The notes beneath the pieces are model-generated. The model did no database searches. It had not been told where the DNA came from and saw nothing but the letters and a program-made list of their open reading frames with translations. From Blastopirellula marina (GTDB lineage Bacteria > Planctomycetota > Planctomycetia > Pirellulales > Pirellulaceae): DNA of 64,000 bases. Positions 1 through 7,798 of the stretch are shown piece by piece. Every line of letters starts with the position of its first letter. Position 1 is the stretch's first letter. The stretch is from NCBI RefSeq assembly GCF_002967765.1, contig NZ_PUHY01000015.1, forward strand, positions 372,001 through 436,000, written 5' to 3'. The translations under genes and the position numbers were made by a program.

Positions 1-1
1 C

Positions 2-577
2 ACGTCAGGCACGGTTAAGATTGCCGGCTACGATGTAACTACCGAGCCGGCGATGGTACGGCATCAAATCGGGTTTATGTCTGCCAACACGGCAGTCTAC
101 GACCGAATGACCGCCTGGGAAATGGTCGAGTACTTCGGCCAGTTGTACGGCATGCCCAAAGATCAGCTGCGCGAGCGGATGGAGGATTTGTTCCATCGAC
201 TCGGCATGCGCGAGATTCGCGACGTCCTCGGCGCGAAGATGTCGACCGGAATGAAGCAAAAGGTGTCCATTGCTCGCGCTCTAATTCATGACCCGCCTGT
301 TTTGATCTTCGACGAACCGACCTTGGGCTTAGATGTCTTCGTCGCTCGTGCCTTGGTGCAATTGATTGCCGAACTACGTGACCAAGGGAAGTGCATTATC
401 TTCTCGTCGCATATCATGCGTGAAGTGGAGAAGTTGTGCGACAAGGTCGCGATCATGAACCGAGGAAAGATCTTGGCTGAGGGAACCATCGAGGAGCTTC
501 GCACGCAGTACGATCAGCCTGACTTGGAAGAGTTGTTCTTCCACTTGATCGGCGAACCGGAAGGAATCGAGAACTAA
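2..577 (+). CDS. ABC exporter ATP-binding protein, NatA-like (5' partial)
   Basis: ATPase subunit of an ABC-2 type exporter; it would hydrolyse ATP at the inner membrane to drive the permease encoded next. The frame is open to the left window edge, so the N-terminus with the Walker A loop is missing. Visible are a signature-like [14 protein letters not shown], the Walker B region [12 protein letters not shown] and the switch histidine in FSSHIM. The signature reads STGMKQ instead of LSGGQ, as is common in the NatA/CcmA-like branch. The permease gene starts 27 bases downstream on the same strand, so the two are probably one operon. The family is clear; the exported substrate (sodium, drug or other) cannot be told from sequence. 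Confidence 0.9.
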   Translation, partial: TSGTVKIAGYDVTTEPAMVRHQIGFMSANTAVYDRMTAWEMVEYFGQLYGMPKDQLRERMEDLFHRLGMREIRDVLGAKMSTGMKQKVSIARALIHDPPVLIFDEPTLGLDVFVARALVQLIAELRDQGKCIIFSSHIMREVEKLCDKVAIMNRGKILAEGTIEELRTQYDQPDLEELFFHLIGEPEGIEN

Positions 578-604
578 GGTGATCTTCCACCGCGGGATAA
601 TGGA

Positions 605-2935
605 ATGAACTGGGACAACGTCAAACTGATCCTGAAACGAGAACTGCGTGACCAGGCGCGTGATCGCCGCACGCTATTTTCCGTGATCGGTTTGCCGGTA
701 CTGTTGTATCCGTTGATGGGCTTGATGGTGCTGCAAGTCATGCAGTTTCGCCAAACGCACCCGACACGTTTACAAGTAATTGGCCTATCCGAGCTTCCCG
801 ACACACCCGATCTTTTTGTCCCGGTTGAAGCGAAGAGTGAAGGCAATAGCGAGCCTGAAACACACTATGAATTCTCGCCAGAGCTACTAAAAGATGCCGG
901 TGTGACAAGCCGGTTTGAGATTGAAGCCACCCAGGCTTCCATTGATTCTGAGGTGGTCAGCAAGACGGCCAAGGAAACGCTCAACTCTGACGGGTTCGAT
1001 GCGATCATCTATTTCCCACCCGGTTTCAAGGAACGGTTGGAAAGTTTTCAGAACGAGATGGCCAATGGGGAAGGGGAAACCACGAGTGAGTTTCCTTCGC
1101 CGCAGTTGATCAGCAACTCGTCCGAGGAACGCTCGAAACTCGCCGATGTTCGTATGCAGCAAATCTTGCATGCGTGGCGCGAGAGGGTTATCCAGAAGAA
1201 CCTGGAGGCTAATCACGTCCCAACAGTCATTACCGATCCCTTTAAGATTGGCACGCTCGATCTGTCGGAGAAGCCGCTTGATCAGTCGTCGTACATGTGG
1301 GCGAAGATCTTTCCGTTTATTGTCGTGATCTGGGCGTTGACCGGCGCGTTTTACCCGGCAATCGATCTCTGTGCTGGCGAAAAAGAACGGGGCACGCTCG
1401 AGACGTTGCTCTCCAGTCCGGCGCTTCGTTCTGAGATTGTGGCCGGAAAGCTGTTAGCCATCATGACATTCAGCATCGCAACCAGTGTGTTGAATCTCAT
1501 GAGTATGGGCTTTACTGCGAGCTTTGTCATGGGGCAATTTGGCGATGGGGCGATGGCCGGTCGGATCAACTTCGGACCGCCACCGATCTGGTCGCTAGGT
1601 TGGCTTTTCCTGGCGCTGATTCCGATGGCCGCACTGTTCAGTGCGTTGGCCCTAGCAATTGCAACGATGGCACGCAGCAGCAAGGAAGGGCAGTACTACC
1701 TGCTTCCGCTGCTGATGTTGAACTTGCCTCTCGTCGTTTTGCCCGTGTTGCCAGATACCGAACTGACGTTTGGTACCTCGTTGATTCCGGTCAGCGGGAT
1801 GTCCTTCCTGCTGAAGTCGTTAATGGAAGGAGACTACCAAACGGCGGCACTGTATACGCTGCCTGTGCTCGGTGTGACCGCGTTCTGTATCTGGGTAGCA
1901 ATTCGCTGGGCGATCGATCAATTCAATAACGAGTCGGTTTTGTTCCGTGAGAGCGAACGTTTCAGTCTGCAAGCTTGGCTGCGCAAAGTTTGGCGTGATC
2001 GTCAAGCGACACCGACAGCGGCTGGTGGGTTTGTGATGGGGATCGTGCTTTTAGCCTTGCCTCACATGCTGGGTAAATATGTCTTTCCGTCTCCTGGAGC
2101 TGACGGAAAGTTAGGGACACCGGAACTGATCAAGTACATGCTGATCATTCAAGTCGGTTTGATCTTGCTACCAGTCTTAGTCGCAGCTGCGATCTTCACC
2201 CGCAGTATGGCGAGAACATTCTTGCTGCGAATGCCTGATCGACAAATGATGCTCGGAGTCGTGTTGGCTCCGGTGCTGGCGATTTGTCTCCACCCATTTG
2301 CACTCTATCTGCGAGGAATTATCCAAAACACGATTCCGATGTCGCAAGATCTGCAGGAGCAATTGCAGAACACGTTGGGTGGCGTCGAGAACTTGCCGAT
2401 CTGGGCTATCTTCACAATGTTCGCGATCTTGCCGGCGATTTGCGAAGAGTTCGCGTGTCGTGGTTTTATCCTTTCAGGCATGCGACACATCGGCCACAAG
2501 TGGGCGGCGATTAGCATCGCGGCGATCTTCTTCGGTTTATTGCATGGCGTGTTGCAGCAATCGATTCCCGCTGTCATCTTCGGTTTGATGATTGGATTTG
2601 TCGCCGTACAAACGCGAAGTATCTTGCCAGCGATTTTGTTCCACGCGACCCACAACAGCCTGGTGTTTGCCCAGGGGATGATCGTGAATGACACCATCAA
2701 GGACTTTTGGCCGCTCAAGTTTCTGGTCGCCACGGTTACCGATACGCCAGGGGAGGCGGAGTATCATCCAATCTTGGTCGGCCTATGTGCCCTCGGGGCG
2801 TTCCTGATTGTGGGCGTCTTGGCGCGAATGCCGGCTGAGCTTTCGGCCGAGGAACGACGTCAGGCCGCGCTCGATCATCAGGGTACATTTCAGAATCAAG
2901 TCGGCAAATCGAAAGACGCCAGCCCAGCGGGGTAG
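605..2935 (+). CDS. ABC-2 permease fused to CPBP intramembrane metalloprotease
   Basis: A 776-residue membrane protein with two parts. The first (about 1-430) is a NatB/ABC-2 permease: one N-terminal membrane segment, a long extracytoplasmic region and a bundle of membrane segments after about residue 240. The second (about 470-750) is a CPBP (Abi, Rce1-like) protease with its three motifs: E614-E615 with R619 in CEEFACRG, H647 in FFGLLHG, and H680/N684 in FHATHNS. Alone, the first half would be a normal partner for the upstream ATPase. The protease half may process a prenylated or peptide substrate or may be only structural. No strong ribosome binding site precedes the ATG. The fusion is in one open frame with no sign of frameshift. 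Confidence 0.88.
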   Translation: MNWDNVKLILKRELRDQARDRRTLFSVIGLPVLLYPLMGLMVLQVMQFRQTHPTRLQVIGLSELPDTPDLFVPVEAKSEGNSEPETHYEFSPELLKDAGVTSRFEIEATQASIDSEVVSKTAKETLNSDGFDAIIYFPPGFKERLESFQNEMANGEGETTSEFPSPQLISNSSEERSKLADVRMQQILHAWRERVIQKNLEANHVPTVITDPFKIGTLDLSEKPLDQSSYMWAKIFPFIVVIWALTGAFYPAIDLCAGEKERGTLETLLSSPALRSEIVAGKLLAIMTFSIATSVLNLMSMGFTASFVMGQFGDGAMAGRINFGPPPIWSLGWLFLALIPMAALFSALALAIATMARSSKEGQYYLLPLLMLNLPLVVLPVLPDTELTFGTSLIPVSGMSFLLKSLMEGDYQTAALYTLPVLGVTAFCIWVAIRWAIDQFNNESVLFRESERFSLQAWLRKVWRDRQATPTAAGGFVMGIVLLALPHMLGKYVFPSPGADGKLGTPELIKYMLIIQVGLILLPVLVAAAIFTRSMARTFLLRMPDRQMMLGVVLAPVLAICLHPFALYLRGIIQNTIPMSQDLQEQLQNTLGGVENLPIWAIFTMFAILPAICEEFACRGFILSGMRHIGHKWAAISIAAIFFGLLHGVLQQSIPAVIFGLMIGFVAVQTRSILPAILFHATHNSLVFAQGMIVNDTIKDFWPLKFLVATVTDTPGEAEYHPILVGLCALGAFLIVGVLARMPAELSAEERRQAALDHQGTFQNQVGKSKDASPAG

Positions 2936-2970
2936 CGCCAGCGGCTTAGCCGTGAATAGAAAACTTGTTA

Positions 2971-3005
2971 AAAAAAGCAGCCGCGTTTTTTGCGACGCGG
3001 CTGCT
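2971..3005. terminator. Bidirectional hairpin terminator
   Basis: A perfect 10-base-pair stem (AGCAGCCGCG at 2976-2985 with CGCGGCTGCT at 2996-3005) with a 10-base loop lies between the convergent permease and TrhO-RluA genes. The run of A at 2971-2976 becomes a T-run after the hairpin on the minus strand, so it fits best as the terminator of the minus-strand gene. Confidence 0.8.
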
Positions 3006-3052
3006 TACTTGCGATTCATCATTAGCGGAAATGTGCCTAGCGCGGTTTCTTT

Positions 3053-4891
3053 CTATTCCGCCCAAGCTGGGGCCGGTGCCTGGAAGGTGACCATCTCATT
3101 GGTTTGCGGATGTCGGAACGTGACTTCCCAGGCATGCAGGCACATCGGTGGTTCGTCGATGCCAAGTGTTTGCTTCTCTTGCATGACGCCTCCTTGTTGG
3201 TACATCGGATCACCAACGATCGGGAAGCCTAGATGCCATATGTGCAAACGGATCTGATTCGTGCGGCCAGTTTTCGGCGAGACTTCAAGCAATGCAGTAC
3301 CATCTTCGAGGCGAGCACGAACGACGAAATCGGTACGAGCCGACTGACCACCTTCTTCCACGCGACGACCGCCGCCCGTTACGCGGGATGTGCCGATCGG
3401 CTCTTCGCAAATGAAGGAATCTTCCGTCGGATGACCGTACACGCGGGCCAGATATCGCTTCTCGACGCGGCCTTGTTCAAATTGTGGTTGAACTTGGCGA
3501 GCGACAGCGCTCGTTCGTGAAAGCACTGCGACACCGGTCGTGTTGGCATCCAACCGATGGGCGATCCGTAGCTTTTGAGGATGATAAACCTGTTCCAGGA
3601 AGCTGATCAGCGAATTCTTGTTAAATCGTCCACAAGGATGCATCGGCAGTGGAGCCGGCTTATTGACCACGACCAGTGCGGTGTCCTCGTACAGAATTTG
3701 TAAGTCGGTGCTTACGTCCGGCTCAGTAGTGCCTGGATATCGAAGCTCGAAATGTTGACCAGGCGTCAGTGGAGCGTTGGAATCTACTGCGCGGTATTCG
3801 ACCAGGCGTTCGTCTTGGTGTTCGACGATCTCCACCATCAGACGCTGGGCCATCATTCGTTCCCAGAAACCTTGCGAGGCAGCCGGCACTTTCTTGGCCA
3901 GTACCTCGAAAAGTGTCTTTCCCTTTTGCTCGGACGAAACGTAGAGACGTCGCGTGTTGGTATAAGGGATACTGCCTGGAAGTGGCGTCGTGACCTTCTT
4001 GAGTTTCTCTTGCCGGCGAGCAACGACCGCGGCCATTGCTTGCTGGGTCGACTTAAAGCAGTGAGGGCAAGATTGTCCGGGCACGTAAAGTGGTGACTTT
4101 TGTTCTTCCGGGGTTAGTGGAGCCTGGCAGGCAAAGCATTGTGCGATCGCCGATTCCTGCAGTTGAGGATCAACGGCGACACGTTGGTCAAAGACGAAGC
4201 AGTCTCCTTGGTAGTGATCGCCACCGACCAGCTCAAAGTATTTCAGAATGCCCCCTTCTAACTGATAGACTTCCTGGAAACCCGCCTGCTGCATGAAAGG
4301 TCCCGCTTTTTCGCAACGAATTCCGCCAGTGCAAAACATCACCACGGGAGTTTGCTTGGCATCGTCCGGCAGTCCGGAGACCGCTTTCGGGAAATCGCGG
4401 AAAGTATCGATGCCGGCTGGGACGGCACCTGCGAAAGTTCCTACCTTTACTTCGTAGTCGTTACGAACGTCGTACAACATCAGTGGCTTCCCATCATCGA
4501 GCCACTGTTTGAGTTGTGCGGGCGGAAGCTTAGGAGCCGTGCGTTGGGCTGGCTCGATGCCGTCGATGCCAAACGCAATGATTTCTTTTTTGATTTTCAC
4601 AAGCATTCGTCGAAATGGCTGGTAGCTAGTGAAGCTTTCTTTCGCTTCCAGCTTTTCCAGACCCGGCACCTGACGCAATTTGTCCAGAAGTTTCTGGACA
4701 TTCTCATCGGGACCGGCGACGAAGAGGTTGATCCCTTCCGTGCTGAGAAGGATGGTCCCGCGCAGGTCAAGGCGCCGACAGGTCCGACGGAGCGAATCGC
4801 GCAGCCGCTTCAGGTCGCTCAGCGGCGCGAAGAGGTACGAAGAGATATTCAGTACGGGCCCAGTATCAGGCAGAACGGTAGTCGTATTCAT
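3053..4891 (-). CDS. TrhO (tRNA U34 hydroxylase) fused to RluA-family pseudouridine synthase
   Basis: A 612-residue fusion of two RNA-modification enzymes. Residues 1-285 match TrhO/YceA (UPF0176), which makes 5-hydroxyuridine at tRNA position 34: an N-terminal acylphosphatase-like domain, then a rhodanese domain with catalytic loop CTGGIRCEKA (C187), then a zinc-type cysteine set C252, C255, C275, C278. Residues 300-612 are an RluA-type pseudouridine synthase with HRLDANTTG (catalytic D448) and KTGRTNQIRLH. Both active sites look intact, so this is not a decayed gene. The TrhO family is normally about 300-330 residues alone. The RNA target of the synthase half is not known. Transcribed alone, divergent from nothing, with clpS just upstream on the same strand. 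Confidence 0.93.
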   Translation of the reverse strand: MNTTTVLPDTGPVLNISSYLFAPLSDLKRLRDSLRRTCRRLDLRGTILLSTEGINLFVAGPDENVQKLLDKLRQVPGLEKLEAKESFTSYQPFRRMLVKIKKEIIAFGIDGIEPAQRTAPKLPPAQLKQWLDDGKPLMLYDVRNDYEVKVGTFAGAVPAGIDTFRDFPKAVSGLPDDAKQTPVVMFCTGGIRCEKAGPFMQQAGFQEVYQLEGGILKYFELVGGDHYQGDCFVFDQRVAVDPQLQESAIAQCFACQAPLTPEEQKSPLYVPGQSCPHCFKSTQQAMAAVVARRQEKLKKVTTPLPGSIPYTNTRRLYVSSEQKGKTLFEVLAKKVPAASQGFWERMMAQRLMVEIVEHQDERLVEYRAVDSNAPLTPGQHFELRYPGTTEPDVSTDLQILYEDTALVVVNKPAPLPMHPCGRFNKNSLISFLEQVYHPQKLRIAHRLDANTTGVAVLSRTSAVARQVQPQFEQGRVEKRYLARVYGHPTEDSFICEEPIGTSRVTGGGRRVEEGGQSARTDFVVRARLEDGTALLEVSPKTGRTNQIRLHIWHLGFPIVGDPMYQQGGVMQEKQTLGIDEPPMCLHAWEVTFRHPQTNEMVTFQAPAPAWAE

Positions 4892-4942
4892 ACCACGAAT
4901 TATCCGAGGTCACCCAGTTTTCGCAAACAGGGGGAGACAAGC

Positions 4943-5257
4943 TTATTGTGGTATTTCTTCCAGGGTGACTCGTAAGGGAAGGCCGCCCTTGTCACGCATG
5001 ATCGGATCGGGACCGCACGAGAGAAGTAGCTCTTGCTTGAGCTCGGCCCCTTCAAGGGTGCCCGACCACAACATACTGCGGCCAGTTTCGTGGGCTTCCA
5101 GTGTTAGGTGGTAGCACTTTTCCAGCTCGTAATGAAACACATTACGGATGGAATCAATGACGTAATTAAAAGAATTTAAATCGTCGTTGTGCAAAATTAC
5201 GCCGAAGGGAGGTTGGCGTTTTGGTCTCGATTGAAGACTTAGCTCTTCAGTGCTCAT
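4943..5257 (-). CDS. clpS: ClpS, adaptor of the Clp protease
   Basis: A 104-residue ClpS. It binds the N-domain of ClpA/ClpC-type unfoldases and hands them N-degron substrates. The core RQPPFGVILHNDDLNSFNYV contains the conserved NDD of the family, followed by the helix that carries the E/H residues seen as LEAHETGRS. A longer in-frame start exists at 5311, but the extra 18 residues look like non-coding sequence (cysteine and phenylalanine rich), so the ATG at 5257 (MSTEELSL) is preferred. It lies 51 bases upstream of the TrhO-RluA gene on the same strand and may share its transcript. Confidence 0.9.
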   Translation of the reverse strand: MSTEELSLQSRPKRQPPFGVILHNDDLNSFNYVIDSIRNVFHYELEKCYHLTLEAHETGRSMLWSGTLEGAELKQELLLSCGPDPIMRDKGGLPLRVTLEEIPQ

Positions 5258-5630
5258 GGTGTTAAGTTCAAAACGAAAGAAACAAAGAAAGTGTTCCGAT
5301 CTCCCCCACATATCGTTTTACTTTGCGGGTCGTTCGCTGCCAAAGGATTTTTTTCGCGGGTCTCCGTGAATTGTTATGAAAAAAAGGGCCGGCAACATCG
5401 CAATGCGAATATGCCAGGCCCTTTTTCGTCCTCAGCCGCAATCGAATTCAAGTCCGCAGTCTTTCTTTCCACCGGTTACCCGAAGGTCGAAAAACGCGTT
5501 GGAAGCGCTATGGGTTGCCGAGAGCGAGTGACGGTCGTGGGGTACCGTGATCGCCGGCTGGTTGTCTGTCTCGTGCTTCCGGGCCGAGGCCATGCAGTGC
5601 AAGCACCAACCCTTCGGCGGCAGGGGAGCC
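5258..5630. other. Intergenic region, clpS promoter side
   Basis: About 370 bases without a convincing gene. It contains the terminator at 5381-5426 and the presumed clpS promoter (minus strand, 5260-5380). Open frames on both strands here have no protein-like composition. No tRNA or repeat was seen. Confidence 0.5.
5381..5426 (-). terminator. Hairpin terminator of the RHH-protein gene
   Basis: AAAAAGGGCC (5381-5390) pairs perfectly with GGCCCTTTTT (5417-5426), and GGCA/TGCC extends the stem inward past one bulged base. On the minus strand it ends in a T-run, as expected of an intrinsic terminator for the gene ending at 5631. Confidence 0.75.
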
Positions 5631-6260
5631 TTAGTCGTTCGGGATCATCGAATCGTCGATGACCTGCAACAGCTTCGAGATGCAAAGCTTGTTCATGCTG
5701 GTACGACGCGAGTGGGCTTCAACTCGCAACGACTCGTGCAGGCTCTTTGGCAGACGCACGGTAATCACGCGGGTTGGCTCTTTCGATTCGTTCTGAACGT
5801 TGGTGCGTTCACGCAGCTTGACGATCATCAGCTGGATTTCGCCGTACTCGTCCGACTGCTCGAACTTGGTGAACTCTTCCGGTTGTGGGAACAAGCGATG
5901 GATAACACCTTCGACGCCCATGATCTCACGGAAGAAGGTAACCCAATCAGGCACGCCACGGAAAAAGTCACGAGCGATGCGGACGACTTCAGCCTTCTTC
6001 TCGTCGAAGGTGGCGGTCGGAGCAACGTTCATCGCTGGACCAGCCGGAGCGGCCGGTTGAACAGGTGCCTGAGGCGTACCGGTGAAAGTCGGGCGAGCCG
6101 AAGCATAGCTGCCTTCGGTAGCTTGCGGCTGTGGCTGCGAAGTGTGATATGGCTGTTGTCCGCTTTGCTGCGGTGGGAATGTGGTGCTTGGGAAAACGGG
6201 TCGCGCCGCTGGCTGAGGCGTCTGCGGATACGAGTTAGTGCCTTGGTTGAACTGCGACAT
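5631..6260 (-). CDS. Pro/Gln-rich protein with C-terminal ribbon-helix-helix domain
   Basis: A 209-residue protein. Residues 1-80 are a low-complexity tail rich in P, Q, T and S; residues 85-150 are predicted helical with no family I recognise; residues about 163-200 (RVITVRLPKSLHESLRVEAH...TSMNKLCISKLL) match the ribbon-helix-helix fold of HicB/Arc-type DNA-binding proteins. It therefore probably binds DNA, perhaps as an autoregulator, since an inverted repeat lies 200 bases upstream. No HicA-type toxin gene is next to it, so it is not evidently an antitoxin. Homologues are to be expected in other planctomycetes. Function not known. Confidence 0.8.
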   Translation of the reverse strand: MSQFNQGTNSYPQTPQPAARPVFPSTTFPPQQSGQQPYHTSQPQPQATEGSYASARPTFTGTPQAPVQPAAPAGPAMNVAPTATFDEKKAEVVRIARDFFRGVPDWVTFFREIMGVEGVIHRLFPQPEEFTKFEQSDEYGEIQLMIVKLRERTNVQNESKEPTRVITVRLPKSLHESLRVEAHSRRTSMNKLCISKLLQVIDDSMIPND

Positions 6261-6462
6261 GGGGAGGCTCCTTCCTGGAAACGACTGAGGACAAAGTCAC
6301 CGTCGTGGCTTGTTTGGCCACGCGATGTGTAACGGTATGCCAGAATCCTGTGACTTGAGTCAAGAGCAGCGTAGAAGTGACTGCAATGCAAGCACTTAGA
6401 GCTACTAGCAGTGCCTGCACGATTCGCTTGCAGTGACGCAACTTTTTTAGGCACGAAGGTCT

Positions 6463-6481
6463 CTGCCTAATTGTTAGGCAG
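6463..6481. promoter_or_regulatory. Operator-like inverted repeat with third half-site
   Basis: CTGCCTAA-ttg-TTAGGCAG is a perfect 8-base inverted repeat. A third copy of the half-site, TTAGGCA, is at 6447-6453. The spacing and AT-centred half-sites look like a protein-binding site rather than a terminator (no T-run, short loop). It sits about 200 bases upstream of the RHH protein gene. Confidence 0.45.
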
Positions 6482-6585
6482 TGTCGAAAGTCGCATCGGC
6501 CTAGTTGTCTTCCGAAGGCGGGCAAATTTTCTCGGAAATAGTTCAAATAGTTTCGCGCATGGTGGTTTAGATAAGGTGCTAGCGT

Positions 6586-6617
6586 AAAAAAGCCCCGGCG
6601 GAAGATTCCGTCGGGGC
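6586..6617 (-). terminator. Hairpin terminator of sugar isomerase gene
   Basis: GCCCCG (6592-6597) pairs with CGGGGC (6612-6617), and CGGA/TCCG continues the stem inside. The A-run at 6586-6591 gives a T-run on the minus strand, right after the gene ending at 6646. Confidence 0.75.
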
Positions 6618-6645
6618 ATGATTCAATCGAGATAGATCGGTTGGC

Positions 6646-7563
6646 TTAGGCCGATAGCTTTTCGGCGCAACGTTCTAGGAGCTTGCGGGTCGCAATGATT
6701 CCTTCGACTTCGCCGATTCCGCCACCTTCCCACTCGATGCCAACGAAGCCGTGGTAGTTGTGCTTGTTGACGACGATATCCATCATCTTGAAGTAGTCGG
6801 TATTCGTTTCGTTGCCTTCGTCGTCAAAGTTGTGCGTCTTTGCACTGACGGCTTTGGCGTATGGCATCAACTCGTCGACACCTTTGTACCGGTCATACAT
6901 TTCCTCGTTGCTGACACGGAAGTTACCAAAGTCAGGCAGCGTGCCGCAGTTTTCCATGTCAACGGCCTTCATGACGCCGGCCAGCCAGGCACCGTTCGAC
7001 GAAAGGCCACCATGATTTTCGACAATCACGTTCATATCAAAGCCCTTGGCAAATTCGCTTAATTGGGCCAAGCCGTCGGCGGCTAGTTTCATTTGTTCTT
7101 CATAGCTACCGCTGCTGGCTGCATTCACACGGATCGAGTGACAGCCCAGGGTTTTTGCGGCTTCGACCCATTTATGGTGGTTTTCGACGGCTTTCTTACG
7201 GGCTGCTTCGTCTGGAGCACCCAATTGACCTTCGCCATCGCACATGATGAGCACTTGCGTCACACCGTTGTCGGCGGCTCGCTTGTTTAATTCAGCCAGG
7301 TACTTCTCGTCCTTCGCTTTGTCTTTGAAGAACTGGTTCACGTATTCAATGGCTTCGACGCCACAGGTTTCCTTGGCGGTCTTAGCGAAATCGAGATTGT
7401 CGAGCTTGCCACTACGAAGTGTGCGGTGTAACGACCATTCGGCCAGCGAGATCTTGAAAGGAGCAGCCTTTTCAGCGGCAACAAGTTGTGAGCCAAGGGC
7501 CAGTCCGGCGCCGGCGGCAGCCATCGATTGAAGGAACTGACGTCGACCGAGATGCATAGGCAT
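6646..7563 (-). CDS. Tat-exported sugar phosphate isomerase/epimerase-like TIM-barrel protein
   Basis: A 305-residue member of the xylose-isomerase-like TIM-barrel family (IolE/Hyi type). The N-terminus [19 protein letters not shown] is a twin-arginine signal, so it acts outside the cytoplasm. Barrel motifs visible include [34 protein letters not shown] and the terminal [11 protein letters not shown], whose E, D, H and E would bind the divalent metal. A GAGG sequence nine bases before the ATG supports the start. Planctomycete genomes carry many such proteins beside oxidoreductases; the real substrate is unknown. Confidence 0.88.
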   Translation of the reverse strand: MPMHLGRRQFLQSMAAAGAGLALGSQLVAAEKAAPFKISLAEWSLHRTLRSGKLDNLDFAKTAKETCGVEAIEYVNQFFKDKAKDEKYLAELNKRAADNGVTQVLIMCDGEGQLGAPDEAARKKAVENHHKWVEAAKTLGCHSIRVNAASSGSYEEQMKLAADGLAQLSEFAKGFDMNVIVENHGGLSSNGAWLAGVMKAVDMENCGTLPDFGNFRVSNEEMYDRYKGVDELMPYAKAVSAKTHNFDDEGNETNTDYFKMMDIVVNKHNYHGFVGIEWEGGGIGEVEGIIATRKLLERCAEKLSA

Positions 7564-7798
7564 GGGTGTAATCCTCAGGTGGGATGAGTGATTTAGTGAA
7601 CATTTGGCGGCAAGTTGCCTCTACTGTAGTTTAGAAGACGGAATATCCCGCCGCTATTCCTGCGGCCTGATCGAGGGAAAAATAGGTGGCTTGCTGCCGA
7701 AAATCTTGCCGTCAGGGGGTATGAATGCACCTTCGCTGATACGCCGAGGGTAGTTAAAATTGAAATAGAAGTCGTCCGAATACCCGCGGCGGCAGAAA

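Larger units (their letters stand above)
6261..6645. other. Intergenic region upstream of RHH gene
   Basis: About 385 bases. It holds the presumed promoter of the minus-strand RHH gene, the 19-base inverted repeat at 6463-6481 with an extra half-site at 6447-6453, and the terminator at 6586-6617. A minus-strand open frame (6235-6546) overlaps the RHH gene start and encodes one hydrophobic stretch; it is judged fortuitous. Confidence 0.5.

Noticed and set aside
5291-5662. Plus-strand open frame of 123 codons between clpS and the RHH gene
   Set aside because: It crosses a terminator hairpin, has a random-looking composition and no ribosome binding site.
6235-6546. Minus-strand open frame of 103 codons with a hydrophobic stretch
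   Set aside because: It overlaps the start of the RHH gene in another frame, spans the inverted repeat, and lacks any family similarity.
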